From Kingdonia uniflora (Eukaryota; Streptophyta; Magnoliopsida; Ranunculales; Circaeasteraceae), in the NCBI GenBank assembly GCA_014058105.1, contig JACGCM010001978.1, positions 1 through 64,000 of the forward strand: a stretch of 64,000 nucleotides of DNA, read 5' to 3'. Under the pieces are notes generated by a model. That model was not told where the DNA came from, searched no databases, and saw only the letters and a list, made by a program, of their open reading frames with translations. A program made the translations under genes and the position numbers. Below are positions 45,693-57,621 of this stretch, piece after piece. Position 1 is the stretch's first letter. Every line of letters begins with the position of its first letter.

Positions 45693-48600
45693 TCAATCGT
45701 CTGAAACTGATAATTCTTCCCATTCTCGTCCATAAATGTAAATGTTTGGAATGTGAGATATTATGCTCCAGTCCTCTCCTACGTCCTTCTCGCAGCGTGG
45801 TCCCATGATAGGACATCGAGTAATATACAATTCCGGAAGTGAGGTAAGATGTTGCAATTCCTCGGAAATACACGTTAAGGAATTGCAGTCCACTATTTTC
45901 AAAGTTTGAAGTGCCTTGAGTTGTGATAAGCCTTGTGGAAATGTTAAATGCGGTGAATTTTGGATCCACATAACTTTGAGGCTGGTATTGTCATTGAAGG
46001 GCAATGATCTTGAGAGGGAACCTGCATCTCCATCTAAAGTCAACTCCTCAAGGAGTGGAGGAAGCCACGAGATTATCAATTCTGGACAATCACTAATGAA
46101 CAGTATCTTTACTGATTGAGATAAGATTTGGTGCGGCACTGACTTTAGCACAGGGCAATTCAAAATATACAGATCTCGAAGAAGAGGCATAACATTAATA
46201 TCTTCACTCGAGATCTCCATTACCCACTCCTCCCAATGCTTCATGTTACGTATAGTAAGTTCCTTCAAGTTTGGGTAAGCTACTGTTGTTGATGACGCCT
46301 CCAAACCATTAAAGAGTCCCATGGGTGACATTGAATCTAATCCTGTAAGAAAGAGACATTGAAGCGATTCCAAATTTGCCCAAGGCGGTAATATCTCCAA
46401 ATTTCTGCACTCACTGATTTGTAATCGACGCAGCATAATGGATGAGGATTGAAACTCCATCCAATTAGGGAACTTGGAACCACCGTAGTACCACACTACC
46501 AACTCCTCCAAGTTTGGATGTGGTTCAAATAACTCAATTGCACTACCATCATCATCTCTCTGATATTTGAGGAACTCTAATTGCAGTTTGCGGATGTGTT
46601 CTTTACTTTTCAAGTTTATAGACTCTTTTGATCCACCTCCTCTGATATCTGCTATTGCTAGGGAACCACGGAGGTTGTTGAGATTGCTTAGTTCCCGAAG
46701 CTGACAACCTTCTTCACTCATAACAAATCTAGTCAATGTTTGAAGACATCTTAGTTCCTCAATTCCTTTTGGTAAACATTCGAGGGCATCAGTGTAAAGA
46801 AGTTCAAGGTGCCTCAAGTTAACTAGTTTTCTTAGCCCTTCAGGAAGTCTACGGAGATTTTTACAGGAAGTGAGTTTCAGCGTTTGCAAGTTTCTGAGAT
46901 TACAAACGCTTTCAGGTAGTTCCACTAATTTTGTCTCCGATAAATCGAGATACCTTAGATGTATTAAACTCCCCACCTCATTTGGTAGTGTTTCAATTGC
47001 AGCACCCGCCAAATACAAGGTCCTAAGACATGTAAAATGGTGTAACAACTTTATATCTAGATTGGGTCTTGGATTCGGGTATGGATATACAAAGAAAGTT
47101 CGCAAATTCTTTGCATTCAAAATAGGGGGAGGAATGAAAGAGTCATTAGATTTCCTGATCTCAAGAGTTAAATGGCGGGTTTTGGAATAGTCGAATTTGG
47201 TGTCCACGCTCTCCACAATTGAGCACTCATTGTTTGCAACAAAATTTGCAAAATCATGCATAAGATCATGCATCTTACAAGAAACATTGCCATTCTCATC
47301 AATTTTCAGGTCTTGGAAGAATGAGCGCGACGCCAAATCGTCAAAATACTCTCCGCCAATAATTTCCATGTCCCTTGTTTGAGTGGACCGAACAAAACCT
47401 TGTGACATCCACAGCTTCACAAGTACATCCTTGCTGAACATATGATCTTTTACATATACGACACAGTATGTAAAACAGCGCTTTAGGTGCGAGGGTAAAG
47501 CATTGTAACTTAGCAACAAAGGTGGTAAGACGTCTTTGCTGATGTTGGGCAAGTCCCATAAGTCGCTTGTCAAGACATCTTGCCAATCTTTCATCGTTCT
47601 TTTATGGGGCATGAGACTTCCCAAAGTTTTTGCATAAAGAGGTACACCTTTGCATTTGTTTGAGATTTTTTTACCTATACTTTCCAACCTATGGCAGTCT
47701 TCTTCTCCCCTCCCGTGAAAAGCAAGACGCTTAAACAGCAACCAACAATCATGATCATCTAATATTGCCAGATCATGTTTGTAGGTTGAGCCTACGGTCA
47801 CTGCAACAACATCACTGCGTGTAGTAACTACGACTCGACTTCCTTTTGCACCAAGATCAAGGGCACATTTTATTTGGTCCCAAATCTTTTTATCCTCAGT
47901 CCACGCATCATCCAAGACAAGAAGAATTTTCTTGCCTTGGATAGATTTGCATAACTGTTGATGAAGAGTTTCCCAAGATGTAACAGTTGGGACACTGTCA
48001 CCAAGGGCTTCAATTATTTTTTCGGCAATCTTTTTAACGTCAAAGGGATCCGAGACACACACCCATATTTTCTTCTCAAAGTGATTCGTCACCTCAGCAT
48101 CATTGATGACAATTTGTGCGAGAGCTGTCTTCCCAAGGCCCCCCATTCCTACGATAGAGATGACGGGGACACCCATTTGTTCTTGACTACTCTCACTTAA
48201 TAACTTGCTAATTATAGTCTTTTTATCCTGATCCCGGCCGCATATCTCTGATTTATTGATCATAGAGATAGTATCTAGTCTTACAATGGGATCCTCGATT
48301 ATTGTGACCGAATTAAAACCATATTTATCTTTCTCAATAGCGATCACGTCTAGCCTTTCTCTTAACTCTTTCATCTTACGACCAATGTCATGGTGCAAGC
48401 TAAGTTTATTGAAACAAGAGCAAGGAGATAAAAAGTAGGACGATACCTTTTTCTTGCTACTACTAGAGCCAGCATTGTCATCATCCCCATCGATTTGAGA
48501 TTTGAGAATTCTCGTGTGCCATTCCTCTAGCAAGTCCTCAATCTCGTACGCTACATCTTTGAGCTCTCCTAACCAAACCTTCACAGACTTGTTCTTCACT

Positions 48601-48767
48601 TGCTGGTCCTCTGCATCATATAAAACAGCATGGATCTTCTCAAACGTCGCAGCGAGCTTTTTAACCTCTCCACGGGCACCAGCCACAAGCCCCACCTCCT
48701 CTTTGAGATGTTCAAGGAGGAAGGAAGCCAATTGTTCCACCACAACGGAAACAAGTGCATCAGCCAT
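45693..48767 (-). CDS. NLR2: CC-NB-LRR (RGA-type) disease-resistance protein, 1024 aa
   Basis: A single exon with the same domain order and residue numbers as NLR1: coiled coil 1-150 with EIEDLLEEW, P-loop GMGGLGKT 207-214, kinase-2 ILLVLDDAW 281-289, RNBS-B 309-317, GVPLYAKT 374-381, MHD 499-501, then LRRs to the end. It is full length, ending REWEELSVSDD. Compared with NLR1, the NB-ARC and following LRR start differ at only a few residues. The coiled coil (for example IDGDDDN/MDGVDDN, GFNSVTIIED/SLNSVSRNAD) and several LRR surface positions differ more. That is the pattern expected when the centre is homogenised and the recognition parts diverge. It stands next to the array and RLK1-B. Confidence 0.94.
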   Translation of the reverse strand: MADALVSVVVEQLASFLLEHLKEEVGLVAGARGEVKKLAATFEKIHAVLYDAEDQQVKNKSVKVWLGELKDVAYEIEDLLEEWHTRILKSQIDGDDDNAGSSSSKKKVSSYFLSPCSCFNKLSLHHDIGRKMKELRERLDVIAIEKDKYGFNSVTIIEDPIVRLDTISMINKSEICGRDQDKKTIISKLLSESSQEQMGVPVISIVGMGGLGKTALAQIVINDAEVTNHFEKKIWVCVSDPFDVKKIAEKIIEALGDSVPTVTSWETLHQQLCKSIQGKKILLVLDDAWTEDKKIWDQIKCALDLGAKGSRVVVTTRSDVVAVTVGSTYKHDLAILDDHDCWLLFKRLAFHGRGEEDCHRLESIGKKISNKCKGVPLYAKTLGSLMPHKRTMKDWQDVLTSDLWDLPNISKDVLPPLLLSYNALPSHLKRCFTYCVVYVKDHMFSKDVLVKLWMSQGFVRSTQTRDMEIIGGEYFDDLASRSFFQDLKIDENGNVSCKMHDLMHDFANFVANNECSIVESVDTKFDYSKTRHLTLEIRKSNDSFIPPPILNAKNLRTFFVYPYPNPRPNLDIKLLHHFTCLRTLYLAGAAIETLPNEVGSLIHLRYLDLSETKLVELPESVCNLRNLQTLKLTSCKNLRRLPEGLRKLVNLRHLELLYTDALECLPKGIEELRCLQTLTRFVMSEEGCQLRELSNLNNLRGSLAIADIRGGGSKESINLKSKEHIRKLQLEFLKYQRDDDGSAIELFEPHPNLEELVVWYYGGSKFPNWMEFQSSSIMLRRLQISECRNLEILPPWANLESLQCLFLTGLDSMSPMGLFNGLEASSTTVAYPNLKELTIRNMKHWEEWVMEISSEDINVMPLLRDLYILNCPVLKSVPHQILSQSVKILFISDCPELIISWLPPLLEELTLDGDAGSLSRSLPFNDNTSLKVMWIQNSPHLTFPQGLSQLKALQTLKIVDCNSLTCISEELQHLTSLPELYITRCPIMGPRCEKDVGEDWSIISHIPNIYIYGREWEELSVSDD

Positions 48768-49784
48768 AGTTGATTGATTGTAGAAGTAGTAAGAGATAAA
48801 AATAAAGATTCAAGAAGAGATATTGCTGTTTTGATTAAGAGATGTATACTCTGCTCTTATTGACATACAAAGTAAACGCTCATTGAGTAAAATAATATGT
48901 GGAAAGCTGTTATGGCATGCAGACCGTAAGTAATATGCAATGCGGAGTCGTCTCTTCCTATCAGATGCATTTTAAACTCTCATCTATGTTAAGTCGTTAT
49001 GGAAATAATTAATCAAATATACATATATTAATTTTTCTTCCATTTGTGATCAAACTTATTTGATTCTTTCTATAATTTTACAGTTAGTGCAGGTGCAACA
49101 CGAAAGAGTTATCTTTTCAATATAAACCATCATCTTCCACGAATTATCCTAACCATATATTTTTTTCCCTTCGTATGGTTGTTTGGATCCATGAATATGA
49201 TGCAATGCAAATTCATCAATTACTTGAAACTAGCCAAATTATAGGTCCGTCAGCTAAGCTAATTACGCACATCCGCAAATGGTTGGTGAGTTCCTTCAGT
49301 TTTCGTCGAAAGAGTCACTTCGTTTGTCCAAACTGAGCTGTTATGGAATAAATTAGCTACAACATACTAATAATTTTTTCTTATAATGTGAAGGACATCT
49401 GACCTAAAATGTTTGATTCTTTCTAACTGTGACATCAATTAAGTAGAATACAAATCTTTTCTTTGAGTAGACTTGTTCCGTTCACATCTATCCTAACCGT
49501 TGATTAAGTGTGACATTGCAAATGTGATTACTTAAACCAAAATACAGCAAATTTAATTTCATCAACAAACAAAATTTGAAAGATAAAAGAAGAAACAGAT
49601 ACCTAAAATTTTACCTCCACGAGAATCCTTGGGTCACATACAAGTAAGCCTTCTGAAAAAGAGGCCATCATGCTGCATTTTTTGAGAAACAATGGGATCA
49701 AAAATTGGAATTGTATATGCTATTTAAAGGCCAAACACATTGCTAAATTTTTTGATGAAATGGAATTGAGCAATGAATCAAATG
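48768..49784. other. NLR2 upstream region and spacer to the array
   Basis: No gene. The part from about 49290 is shared with 39601-40169. The part 49725-49784 is shared with 4860-4950. This shows the order NLR - spacer - array in its complete form. Confidence 0.6.
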
Positions 49785-50160
49785 ATTTGGCAACTATCAT
49801 AATATCCCAAATGATTCAGCAATAATGAGACAACAAACTACAAAAATATGCCAAATGATTCGGCAATTCTTAAAATACAAAACATGCTAAATGATTCGGC
49901 AATTCTGAAAAAATCAAAAGATCAAAATATGCCAAATCATACGGATGTTCAGAAAAAACATAATACCATAATTTCCCAGATAATTGGGCAAATCTGGTAA
50001 AACCAAAACAAGCCAAATAATTCAGCAATACTGAAAAAAATAATGTTTCCATATATGCCAATTGATTCTGCTGTAAACTATCAAATATGGCAATTGATTT
50101 GGCAGGTCTTAAAAATCTAAAATTTATCCAAATGATTCGGCAATACTCAAAAAATAAACT
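49785..50160. repeat. Third array of GCCAAATGATTCGGC motifs
   Basis: Same motifs as at 8245 and 40170, here directly 3' of the intact RLK1-B gene. The bases before 50057 are collinear with the copy-A array up to the deletion junction. Confidence 0.75.
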
Positions 50161-50453
50161 ATCAAAATATATCAACTTGGATGGATTGGTTTGCAATTTC
50201 AGGTTGAGCATTGAAAAATAAGGATCCATTTGCAAGTAAGTTATTATATAAACAGTTTTTAATGGATTAGTACTCATCTCTTTTTTCATTCATTTGGTCA
50301 CACCGCAGTTGCCTTTCTTCAATATATACAAATACTATTCATACTTAAAGCCTAAATATTTTCTAAACATAACGGTCTAGCATGTGCCTAAGTGCTCGTT
50401 ACAAACTAACAATACAATAACATATTGGGAGATAAAAGTCTTAGAATAGCCTT

Positions 50454-52663
50454 TTAAGATGAAATAGCTAATTCTATCTCATACTTCTTCATGATGTGAG
50501 TGCTGTCTTTGTAACTATTCTCACTGATTCCTTCAGTTGTTTGCGAGCATACAGCTAAGCCAATACCGGAAGAGCTCAAATGCTGAAATGGGTTAGGGGG
50601 AGTTGTGACTTCCACCGATCCCTCTAGCATCTGCACCACTTTGATCATTGAAGGTCTTGCTTCGGGAAAATACTGAACACACCACAAAGCAACTGTGCAT
50701 AATAAGCTTGCCTTTGTTATGTCCTCGTCTTTAACCCCATTGAACCCCATAAAGTCACATAATTCTCCCCTTTCCAACTTCTCCCAAACTCTTATCGGTA
50801 GCCATTGTTGGCTTTCACTCATAGTGATGTCCAGGTTCTTCTTTCCCAATGCAATTTCAAACAACATCATGCCATAGCTGTAAACATCGCATTTGTAGGT
50901 TATAGGAAATGGCATCCATAGTTCAGGTGCAGCATAGCCGGGTGTCCCTCTACCGCCCGACATTGTCACATGAGTTCTATCTCTGTCACAAAGCTTAGCT
51001 AATCCGAAATCTGCAACCTTGGCTGAGAAATTTGAGTCGAGAAGAACATTCCCTGGCTTTATATCATAGTGGATTATAATGTCTTCACAGCTGTGGTGCA
51101 AATATTCAAGGCCCTTTGCTGCTCCTATCGCAATTTTGTGCAACTTCTCCCACTCGATACTTTTGTTTTTATAAAACAGTATGCTATCCAGTGATCCATT
51201 CTCCATGTACTCGTATACTAATGCTTTCAAGTTGGCATCAAAGCAGAATCCATAGAGTCTGACTAAATTCTTATGATATGTTCTTCCAATAGTTCTCACT
51301 TCTGCCATGAATTGTTCTTTTACTTCTTCTGTTGCACTGCTGTTAAGTACCTGTTGATAACACATTTGATCACAACCGAAGAAAGAAGAAGAAAAGTACA
51401 TTTCCATAGATTGCATTTAAATTGGGCATTGAATTTTTCAGTAGTTTTATGCGAAGGGTAATGACCTACATTACCTTCACGGCTAGTTCCACTCCATTCG
51501 GATACTTTCCTTTGTACACAATTCCAAAACCACCAGAACCCAGTTTCCTAGAGTATTTCCCAGTGAAGCTCTCAAGTTGCAGAGGTGAAAACCGGATCGG
51601 TTTCTCCTTTGCCATATCGTCAAGAAACCTCTCCACGGTCTGTGCATAAATAGTTATGGTTTGTGTTTGATCATCAGTTGTTGACTGACTTTCCTGGCAG
51701 CAGATCCAATTCACAAAGTCGCAGAAAAGAGATACTATCATAATCACTGCAATTGGACTTGGAAAAGTTTAGAACTACGACACTTGATACAGAAAATATT
51801 CCTATTTCGGTAAAATCATGAAGATGATGATGATATTACTGAGTCAATTTGGCATATTTGACGGAATAACACGATAGATGTGTTGTTTCAGGGTTTTTAT
51901 TTATTGTTCTTTTGGAAGGCCAACCATTTTGGAGATCGGTAACTCATAATTAAGCGTACCTATGAGTTCTAAGGAAACTAAATCCCAATGGTACCAGTAG
52001 GGTTGTTTTAGCTTCAAATCAACAATTGTAGACTGAATTATATGAACTTGGTGAAGGTAGAATTGGATTAACTCATAATGGTATTGGTGTAGAATTTCTC
52101 TCGAAATATGGGTGCAGTCTTAAACAGTGAGATATAGCAGTATACTAGTTGAAAGACTTGAGCCTAGTGATAGTCGAGGATCAGCACAACTTAATAAGCT
52201 GCTATAGCGTGTACTGTGCACCTTATTCAAGCAGAGCCCTTTCAGAATAAATAAATAAAGGCTAAAAAATAACATAAGATGGGGCCAACATTGGTGCGCG
52301 TAGAGTCGGCTAGACTCAAAAATCTCCAACACAGCCTCATATCCGAGCTCAAAACCCTGGATTAAAAGAGTGATACGCCTGAGATCTAGGCCCGAGACTG
52401 TCTAAATCATCTAGGTAAACCATGGAGTCTAAAAACCGACGTGAAATTCATTAGAACCCCTTAAGCCCCAAAATGATCAGGCTGTCCTAGAGGTTGTCTT
52501 ACAGTAGAATACATCAAAATCAAAATCAAAACTCGGTTGCAAACCAACTGAAAGAACTAATGCACAAAACCGAAAGGTAATAATATATATATAACGAAAA
52601 TATTAGTTAGAATCATAGCTTACCGATTACGATTACCGCCATGATCAGGAAGGGTGAAGGCAT
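50454..52663 (-). CDS. RLK1 copy B: LRK10-like membrane receptor kinase, 402 aa
   Basis: Three exons fit with consistent phases: 52624-52663 (MPSPFLIMAVIVI, donor GTAAG), 51475-51746 (acceptor ttgcag, donor AAG|GTAATG) and 50454-51350 (acceptor tcaacag). The protein has an N-terminal hydrophobic anchor to about residue 23 and a Cys pair (WICCQ). A juxtamembrane segment (AKEKPIRFSPLQLESFT) leads to a complete Ser/Thr kinase: glycine loop GSGGFG 83-88, Lys104, Glu121 in FMAEV, catalytic loop HYD 198-200, DFG 218-220, APE 245-247. Tyr before the catalytic Asp makes it non-RD. It belongs with Lr10/LRK10-like kinases, but no ectodomain exon is seen upstream. If none exists, it is a membrane-anchored kinase that would need a partner for ligand binding. 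It is the only intact RLK1 in the window. Confidence 0.85.
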
Positions 52664-52919
52664 CTCACACAGTTCAGGGATGAGGTTTGAAAGATAGACA
52701 GGACCGTGCAAATATTTTTGAGATATATGAGGTAAAGATCAAATTAAGGCTCAAATGTTTCGGGACCGCACTTGAAGCTGACTTGCCTATTAGTAAAAAC
52801 AAAGTCAAGTTTCCAGGCAGAGACATCTCAATCATAATTTCCTTTCGGAAACTCAAACCGAAATTTCCAGGCAGTGTATACAAGATTTTCAGGCCTGGCT
52901 TGTTATCAGTGAATTGTTA

Positions 52920-53290
52920 TCTATACTCAGCTGTGACTTGTGATGCAAATATTCGCCTATGGCTGTTTCCAATTGCAACTTCTCCCACTTGATACTTTTG
53001 GTCTTCTGAAATAGTATGTTGGTCTAGTGATCCATTCTCCATATACTCCTTTTGTTTCCAATTGTTATTTATACTAGTGCCTTATGTTAGTGTCAAAGCA
53101 CAAGCATGACTAAATTCTTATGATAAAATCTTCAGATAGTGCTCACTTCTACCATGAATTGCTCTTTTACTTCTTTCATTGCATTGTTGTTGAGTACCAT
53201 ATGAAAATATGTTGATCGCAACCTAAGAATAATGACCTACGGTACTTAACTCCTAGTTGCACTCTATTCGGAAAATTCTTCAATTATTTG
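52920..53290 (-). pseudogene. Degenerate LRK10-like kinase fragment, copy B
   Basis: Counterpart of 10180-10570 with the same broken N-lobe pieces and stops. It keeps gtaccatatgaaaatatg at 53194, where copy A has a shorter gtaaatac. No function expected. Confidence 0.7.
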
Positions 53291-53807
53291 GGGCTTAATT
53301 AAGGGGTTTACTTGGAATCTTGGATGGAAACTTCTTCTTTTTCTTTCTTTTTATCGAAAAACAGGGATTGACTTGCCGTATAATTTGTCACCACTCACTT
53401 GACTACTCTACTGGGGCCAAGCGAACGGTAGTCCCCTCTACTAGAAACCACAATGATATCCAAACGAATCAGTAGGCAACAATAGAAACGTGAAAATTTT
53501 GTGACTAGTAGTCATACTAGGAACCACGATGATACCCAACTAGTTTAAAACTAAAATGGTAAGGCATCGATATATATATATACATATATAAAAGTGGCAA
53601 CTTGGCAATGCTTTTGGGTATATCTAGGTAAAAAAAAAAAAAAAACAGTATAATCAAGTAACATCCGTCCATGAAAGTCATTGTATACGCATACATAATC
53701 TCAAATGCCTAAACAAGGATCCAACATAACTACTGCGTAAAGCAACAATTAAAACATGTTGTCACAAATTTAAGTAATAATGCTCCATCAGAACCAGCTT
53801 CTAAGCA

Positions 53808-54566
53808 TGTGACGCCCTAGCGAACGCCGAGCAAATTCGCCTGAACGTTTTGAGTTTTGACCTTGAATATATGTTCTCTATATTCTAATATAGTTGCACG
53901 CCAAGTTTCGTTGAAAACGAAATAGGTTAAGGGAGCGAGAAGTGTCAGTACGTTTCGTCTCCAGTTTTAATGTTTCCTTTTGGAAACTAGCTATTTCCTA
54001 ACAAAATGAGCTTTATAGCTTGGCCTTCTTGGACCCCGGCTCATGGGCTATCTACAAGGGATGGTCATGAGTTCTCCTTGGCCTAGGGAAGGCCAGAAGA
54101 CATTGCCTCGCAATGCGATCCGCTTTTCCAGATAGGGCTTAATAGGCGTCGCTATTCCCCACGAGCCAACCGAGACGCACCGCCCCTTATAGATGGACTA
54201 TGTAACCAGTCCAGGCTCGTCGCCCCTTGATATATACATCATATATCTGGAACCCGGCATATTGAGCTATCCTGATCCGCTACAGGACAGGTGTGCTATT
54301 CGTACCTCGTGCCTCGTCACAAAAGATTACATTGTAGGGATTATTGAGGAAACCTTCAGCGTTGCCACCTATACCGAATACTTATTCGACGACTCCTCAC
54401 GAGTATCCGGATGTCGCTCTAGCATCCGTGGCTCTATTTCACTGGCGCTGCCGCGCCCAATTAAGATGGCTTGTGCATGCCGGCCGCACGTGCATGTACG
54501 CCACACGGCCTCATATTCCGTTGTGCTCTGGGGAGTGTAGTGACCGTCCCGAGCCGGGCCGTGACC
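53808..54566. mobile_element. Probable solo LTR, copy B
   Basis: Same element, termini and aagca flanks (53803-53807, 54567-54571) as 11091-11870, slightly shorter through small deletions near 54150 and 54400. Confidence 0.55.
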
Positions 54567-55123
54567 AAGCATGCATGCACATATAATCTCAAATACTATA
54601 TGACAGCTATTATTTGAGTATAGTAACTAGTTGTATAAACTTATTAAAACCCACAGATCAAAACGAGAAAGACATAAGCAACACTAACTTTCTTAAAATA
54701 TCAGACATGTTGAAAGCGTACACTTCCAAATGCTGTCATGGAAGAACACCTAGACTAATCACCAACTAATACGAATGAGCACCGATCTCGGCTAACTAGG
54801 AACCGGGATGTTCAACCAGTTGAAAACTAATGATATAGGCAACATTCTAAATGTATACCAATTACTCCTATTAATCACAATTTAGATATATGCAAGAAAC
54901 ATGTACCTGAACATTGCAGCAACACAAAATCCATACAATCACTAAAATGGTATATTTGATTCAGCAATGCAATCTTCCTAACAATCACTAAAAGGATAAC
55001 GTAATTTCACTCTTAGCGTAGTTCAACCTTTTTAAGGGTAACGTATTAACAGAAAACTACGACTCTTGAGAAATTACTACAAAACTATGATATATGCATT
55101 CTATTTGAGATAGACCTTTAAGC

Positions 55124-56624
55124 TTAACTAGCTATTTCAATCTCATACTTTTTCATAATTGGAGTGCATTCCTTGGAACTAGTCCTCCTGATTCCTGCAC
55201 TTCTTGTTGAATCTCCAGAGGTTGTTTGCTTGCTCACAGCTAAGTTAACACCAGAGGAGATCAAATGTTGAAATGGATTAGGAGGAGTCATAACTTCCAC
55301 CATACCCTCTAACATCTGCACCACTCTGATCATTGAAGGTCTTTCCTCGGGCAAATACTGAATGCACCACAATGCAACCGTACAAAATAAAACTGCCTTC
55401 ATTCTGTCCCTATCTTTGATGCCAAAGTCCCTCAGAAAGTCAGATAATTCTCCCCTTTCGAACTTCTCCCAAACTTTTCTAGGTAGCTGGCTCTCACTCA
55501 TAGTGGCATCCAGTTTCATCTTCCCTAAGGCAATTTCAAACAGCGTTATACCATAACTATAAACATCACATTTGTAGGTTATGTGAGATGGCATCCAAAG
55601 TTCAGGTGCAGCATAGCCGGGTGTCCCCCTACCACAAGTCATAGACACATGAGTTATTTCTCTGTTATAAAGCATAGCCAGTCCGAAATCGGCAACCTTA
55701 GGAGAGAATTTTGAGTCAAGGAGAACGTTTCCAGGCTTTATATCATAATGAATTATGATGTCTTTGCAGTCGTGATGCAAATATCCGAGGCCCTTAGCTG
55801 TTCCAATCGCAATTTCATGCAACTTCTCCCACTCCAGACTCTTGTTATTGTCAAATAGTATGTAGTCTAGTGATCCCTTCTCCATGTACTCATAGACTAA
55901 TGCTTTTATGTTGGTGTCAAAGCAAAATCCATAGAGCCTGACTAAATTTTTATGGTAAGTTCTTCCGATTGTGCTCACTTCTGCCATAAATTGTTCTTTT
56001 AGTTCTTTGGTTGCACAGTTTTTGAGTACCTGTTGAGAATATATTAATTACGATACGAAAAAAAGAAAGAAAAAAAAAGAATTTGGATTTGGATTTCAGA
56101 CTTTTTACAATTCCTGTCGTTACCCTAAAGAAACGGGTTACCTATAGTACCTTAACGGCTAGTTGCACACCGTTTGGAAACTTTCCTTTGTAGACGACTC
56201 CAAAACCACCCGAACCCAGTCTTTTAGAGTATTTTCTAGTGAAGCTTTCTAGTTCTTGAGGTGAGAACCGAGTTGGTTTCTCCTTCGCTATATCACCAAT
56301 AAATATCTCCATGGTGTCTGCATCACTTGCCACAATCGCCAGATCATTTACTGTCTTTGGTAACAAGGTAACTTTTTCCTTGCTCTGGGTTTGATCTACT
56401 GTTGGCGCATAAGTTTCTTTCAGCCACATAAAAATTTTACAAAGAACCGAAATAATGAATATTCCTGCACATTAATTAAGTTGCACGAAGTTTAGGACTA
56501 TGATACTTTACAGCATGGAGATGTAGGATTATGCATCTGAATAGAGTTACGAAGAGAGAGGAAAAAAATGTAAATTACCAATGAAGAGGACCTTCATAAT
56601 CAGGGCGGGGAGCCAGGATTTCAT
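55124..56624 (-). CDS. RLK2 copy B: LRK10-like membrane receptor kinase, 421 aa
   Basis: Exons are 56579-56624 (MKSWLPALIMKVLFI, canonical donor TTCATTG|GTAATT), 56151-56464 and 55124-56029 (acceptor tcaacag). Phases join correctly to 421 residues. The domain layout is as in copy A: membrane anchor, AKEKPTRFSPQELESFT juxtamembrane, glycine loop 99-104, Lys120, HYD 214-216, DFG 234-236. The C-terminal tail has KQTTSGDSTRSAG and ends MKKYEIEIAS. All splice sites are canonical GT-AG, in contrast to copy A, so this is the better candidate for the expressed gene. Tyr occupies the position that is Cys in A (GSLDYIL), as Ser or other residues do in RLK1. Confidence 0.87.
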
Positions 56625-56759
56625 GTTGTGGGGGGAGAGAGAAGGTAGTATGATGAATTATATTAGGATATCGGGAGATTTAGGGGCGTTGTTTGGTTTA
56701 CGATGAATCCGACCCGATCATAATATAAAAAAGTTGTTTGGTTTACTATGAATCCCTCT

Positions 56760-57057
56760 AAACCCAATTAGAGCGAAACTCCATTGAAGCTCTTTGGTGG
56801 AAGCTCGGTGAGATGAGAGTTTGTTTGCAACATCTTCATTTAAAAATAGTGGATTGGCGGGGTGTGGACGTAGCCTTCGAGTGAACCACAGTAAATCTCT
56901 AGTGTTATTTATCTTTATGTTCGTGTGTATGTGTTTATAGAGTATTCGACTAAATACTTCTTAGACACGATTATTCCGCAATTGCTTGAGGCAAAGTTGA
57001 ATTATATCGGAGTCGCGACCCGGTGGGTTCCGTTGTAACTCCACCAAAACCCCAACA
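56760..57057 (+). mobile_element. Right half of Copia-type LTR, copy B
   Basis: Same as the right half of 14182-14795, ending ccaaaaccccaaca. The left half is gone, and a short repeat of gtttggttta.gatgaatcc (about 56693 and 56737) lies at the breakpoint. Confidence 0.55.
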
Positions 57058-57621
57058 ATATGTTTTACTATAGTTCTCATGGGATATAAAGCTATTAGGA
57101 GCATTTAATTTGTTTCTGTCCTAAATTTTTTATGTTTGGTTCTATTAGTGTAAATTTTCTTTGTGACCATCTTTTTTCATTACTCATTCAATATGCTAAC
57201 AATTTTTTTTTTTTTTTCAAGTGGTATAGAGAAGTATGCCTTCAAAATAAGAGCATCACATATTTTATTTTTAAAGTTCACCATATCCTACACCTTAATT
57301 AAACATGAGACACATTATTGTATTTCGAACTGATGGGAAACGTTAAGAAATCAAGTTGCACTTTTGATCTTGGCAATAAGCACATAACATGATATTATAC
57401 ATGGAAGCTATCAATAAACAATATTAACAATTAAAGACTGTTACCCATTTTTAAACATCAACAAAATAATGAAAATCACAATGATCATCGTGATAGCTTA
57501 AGAGATAAAGAATGTGCAAATAGATAGAGAGAAACTGGTACTGGGTATCGAATAAAAAAAACCAAAATTAGTAGGATGTATATCAGAAATTGATTTTATT
57601 GCTATTGTTTGTTTGTTTTGT

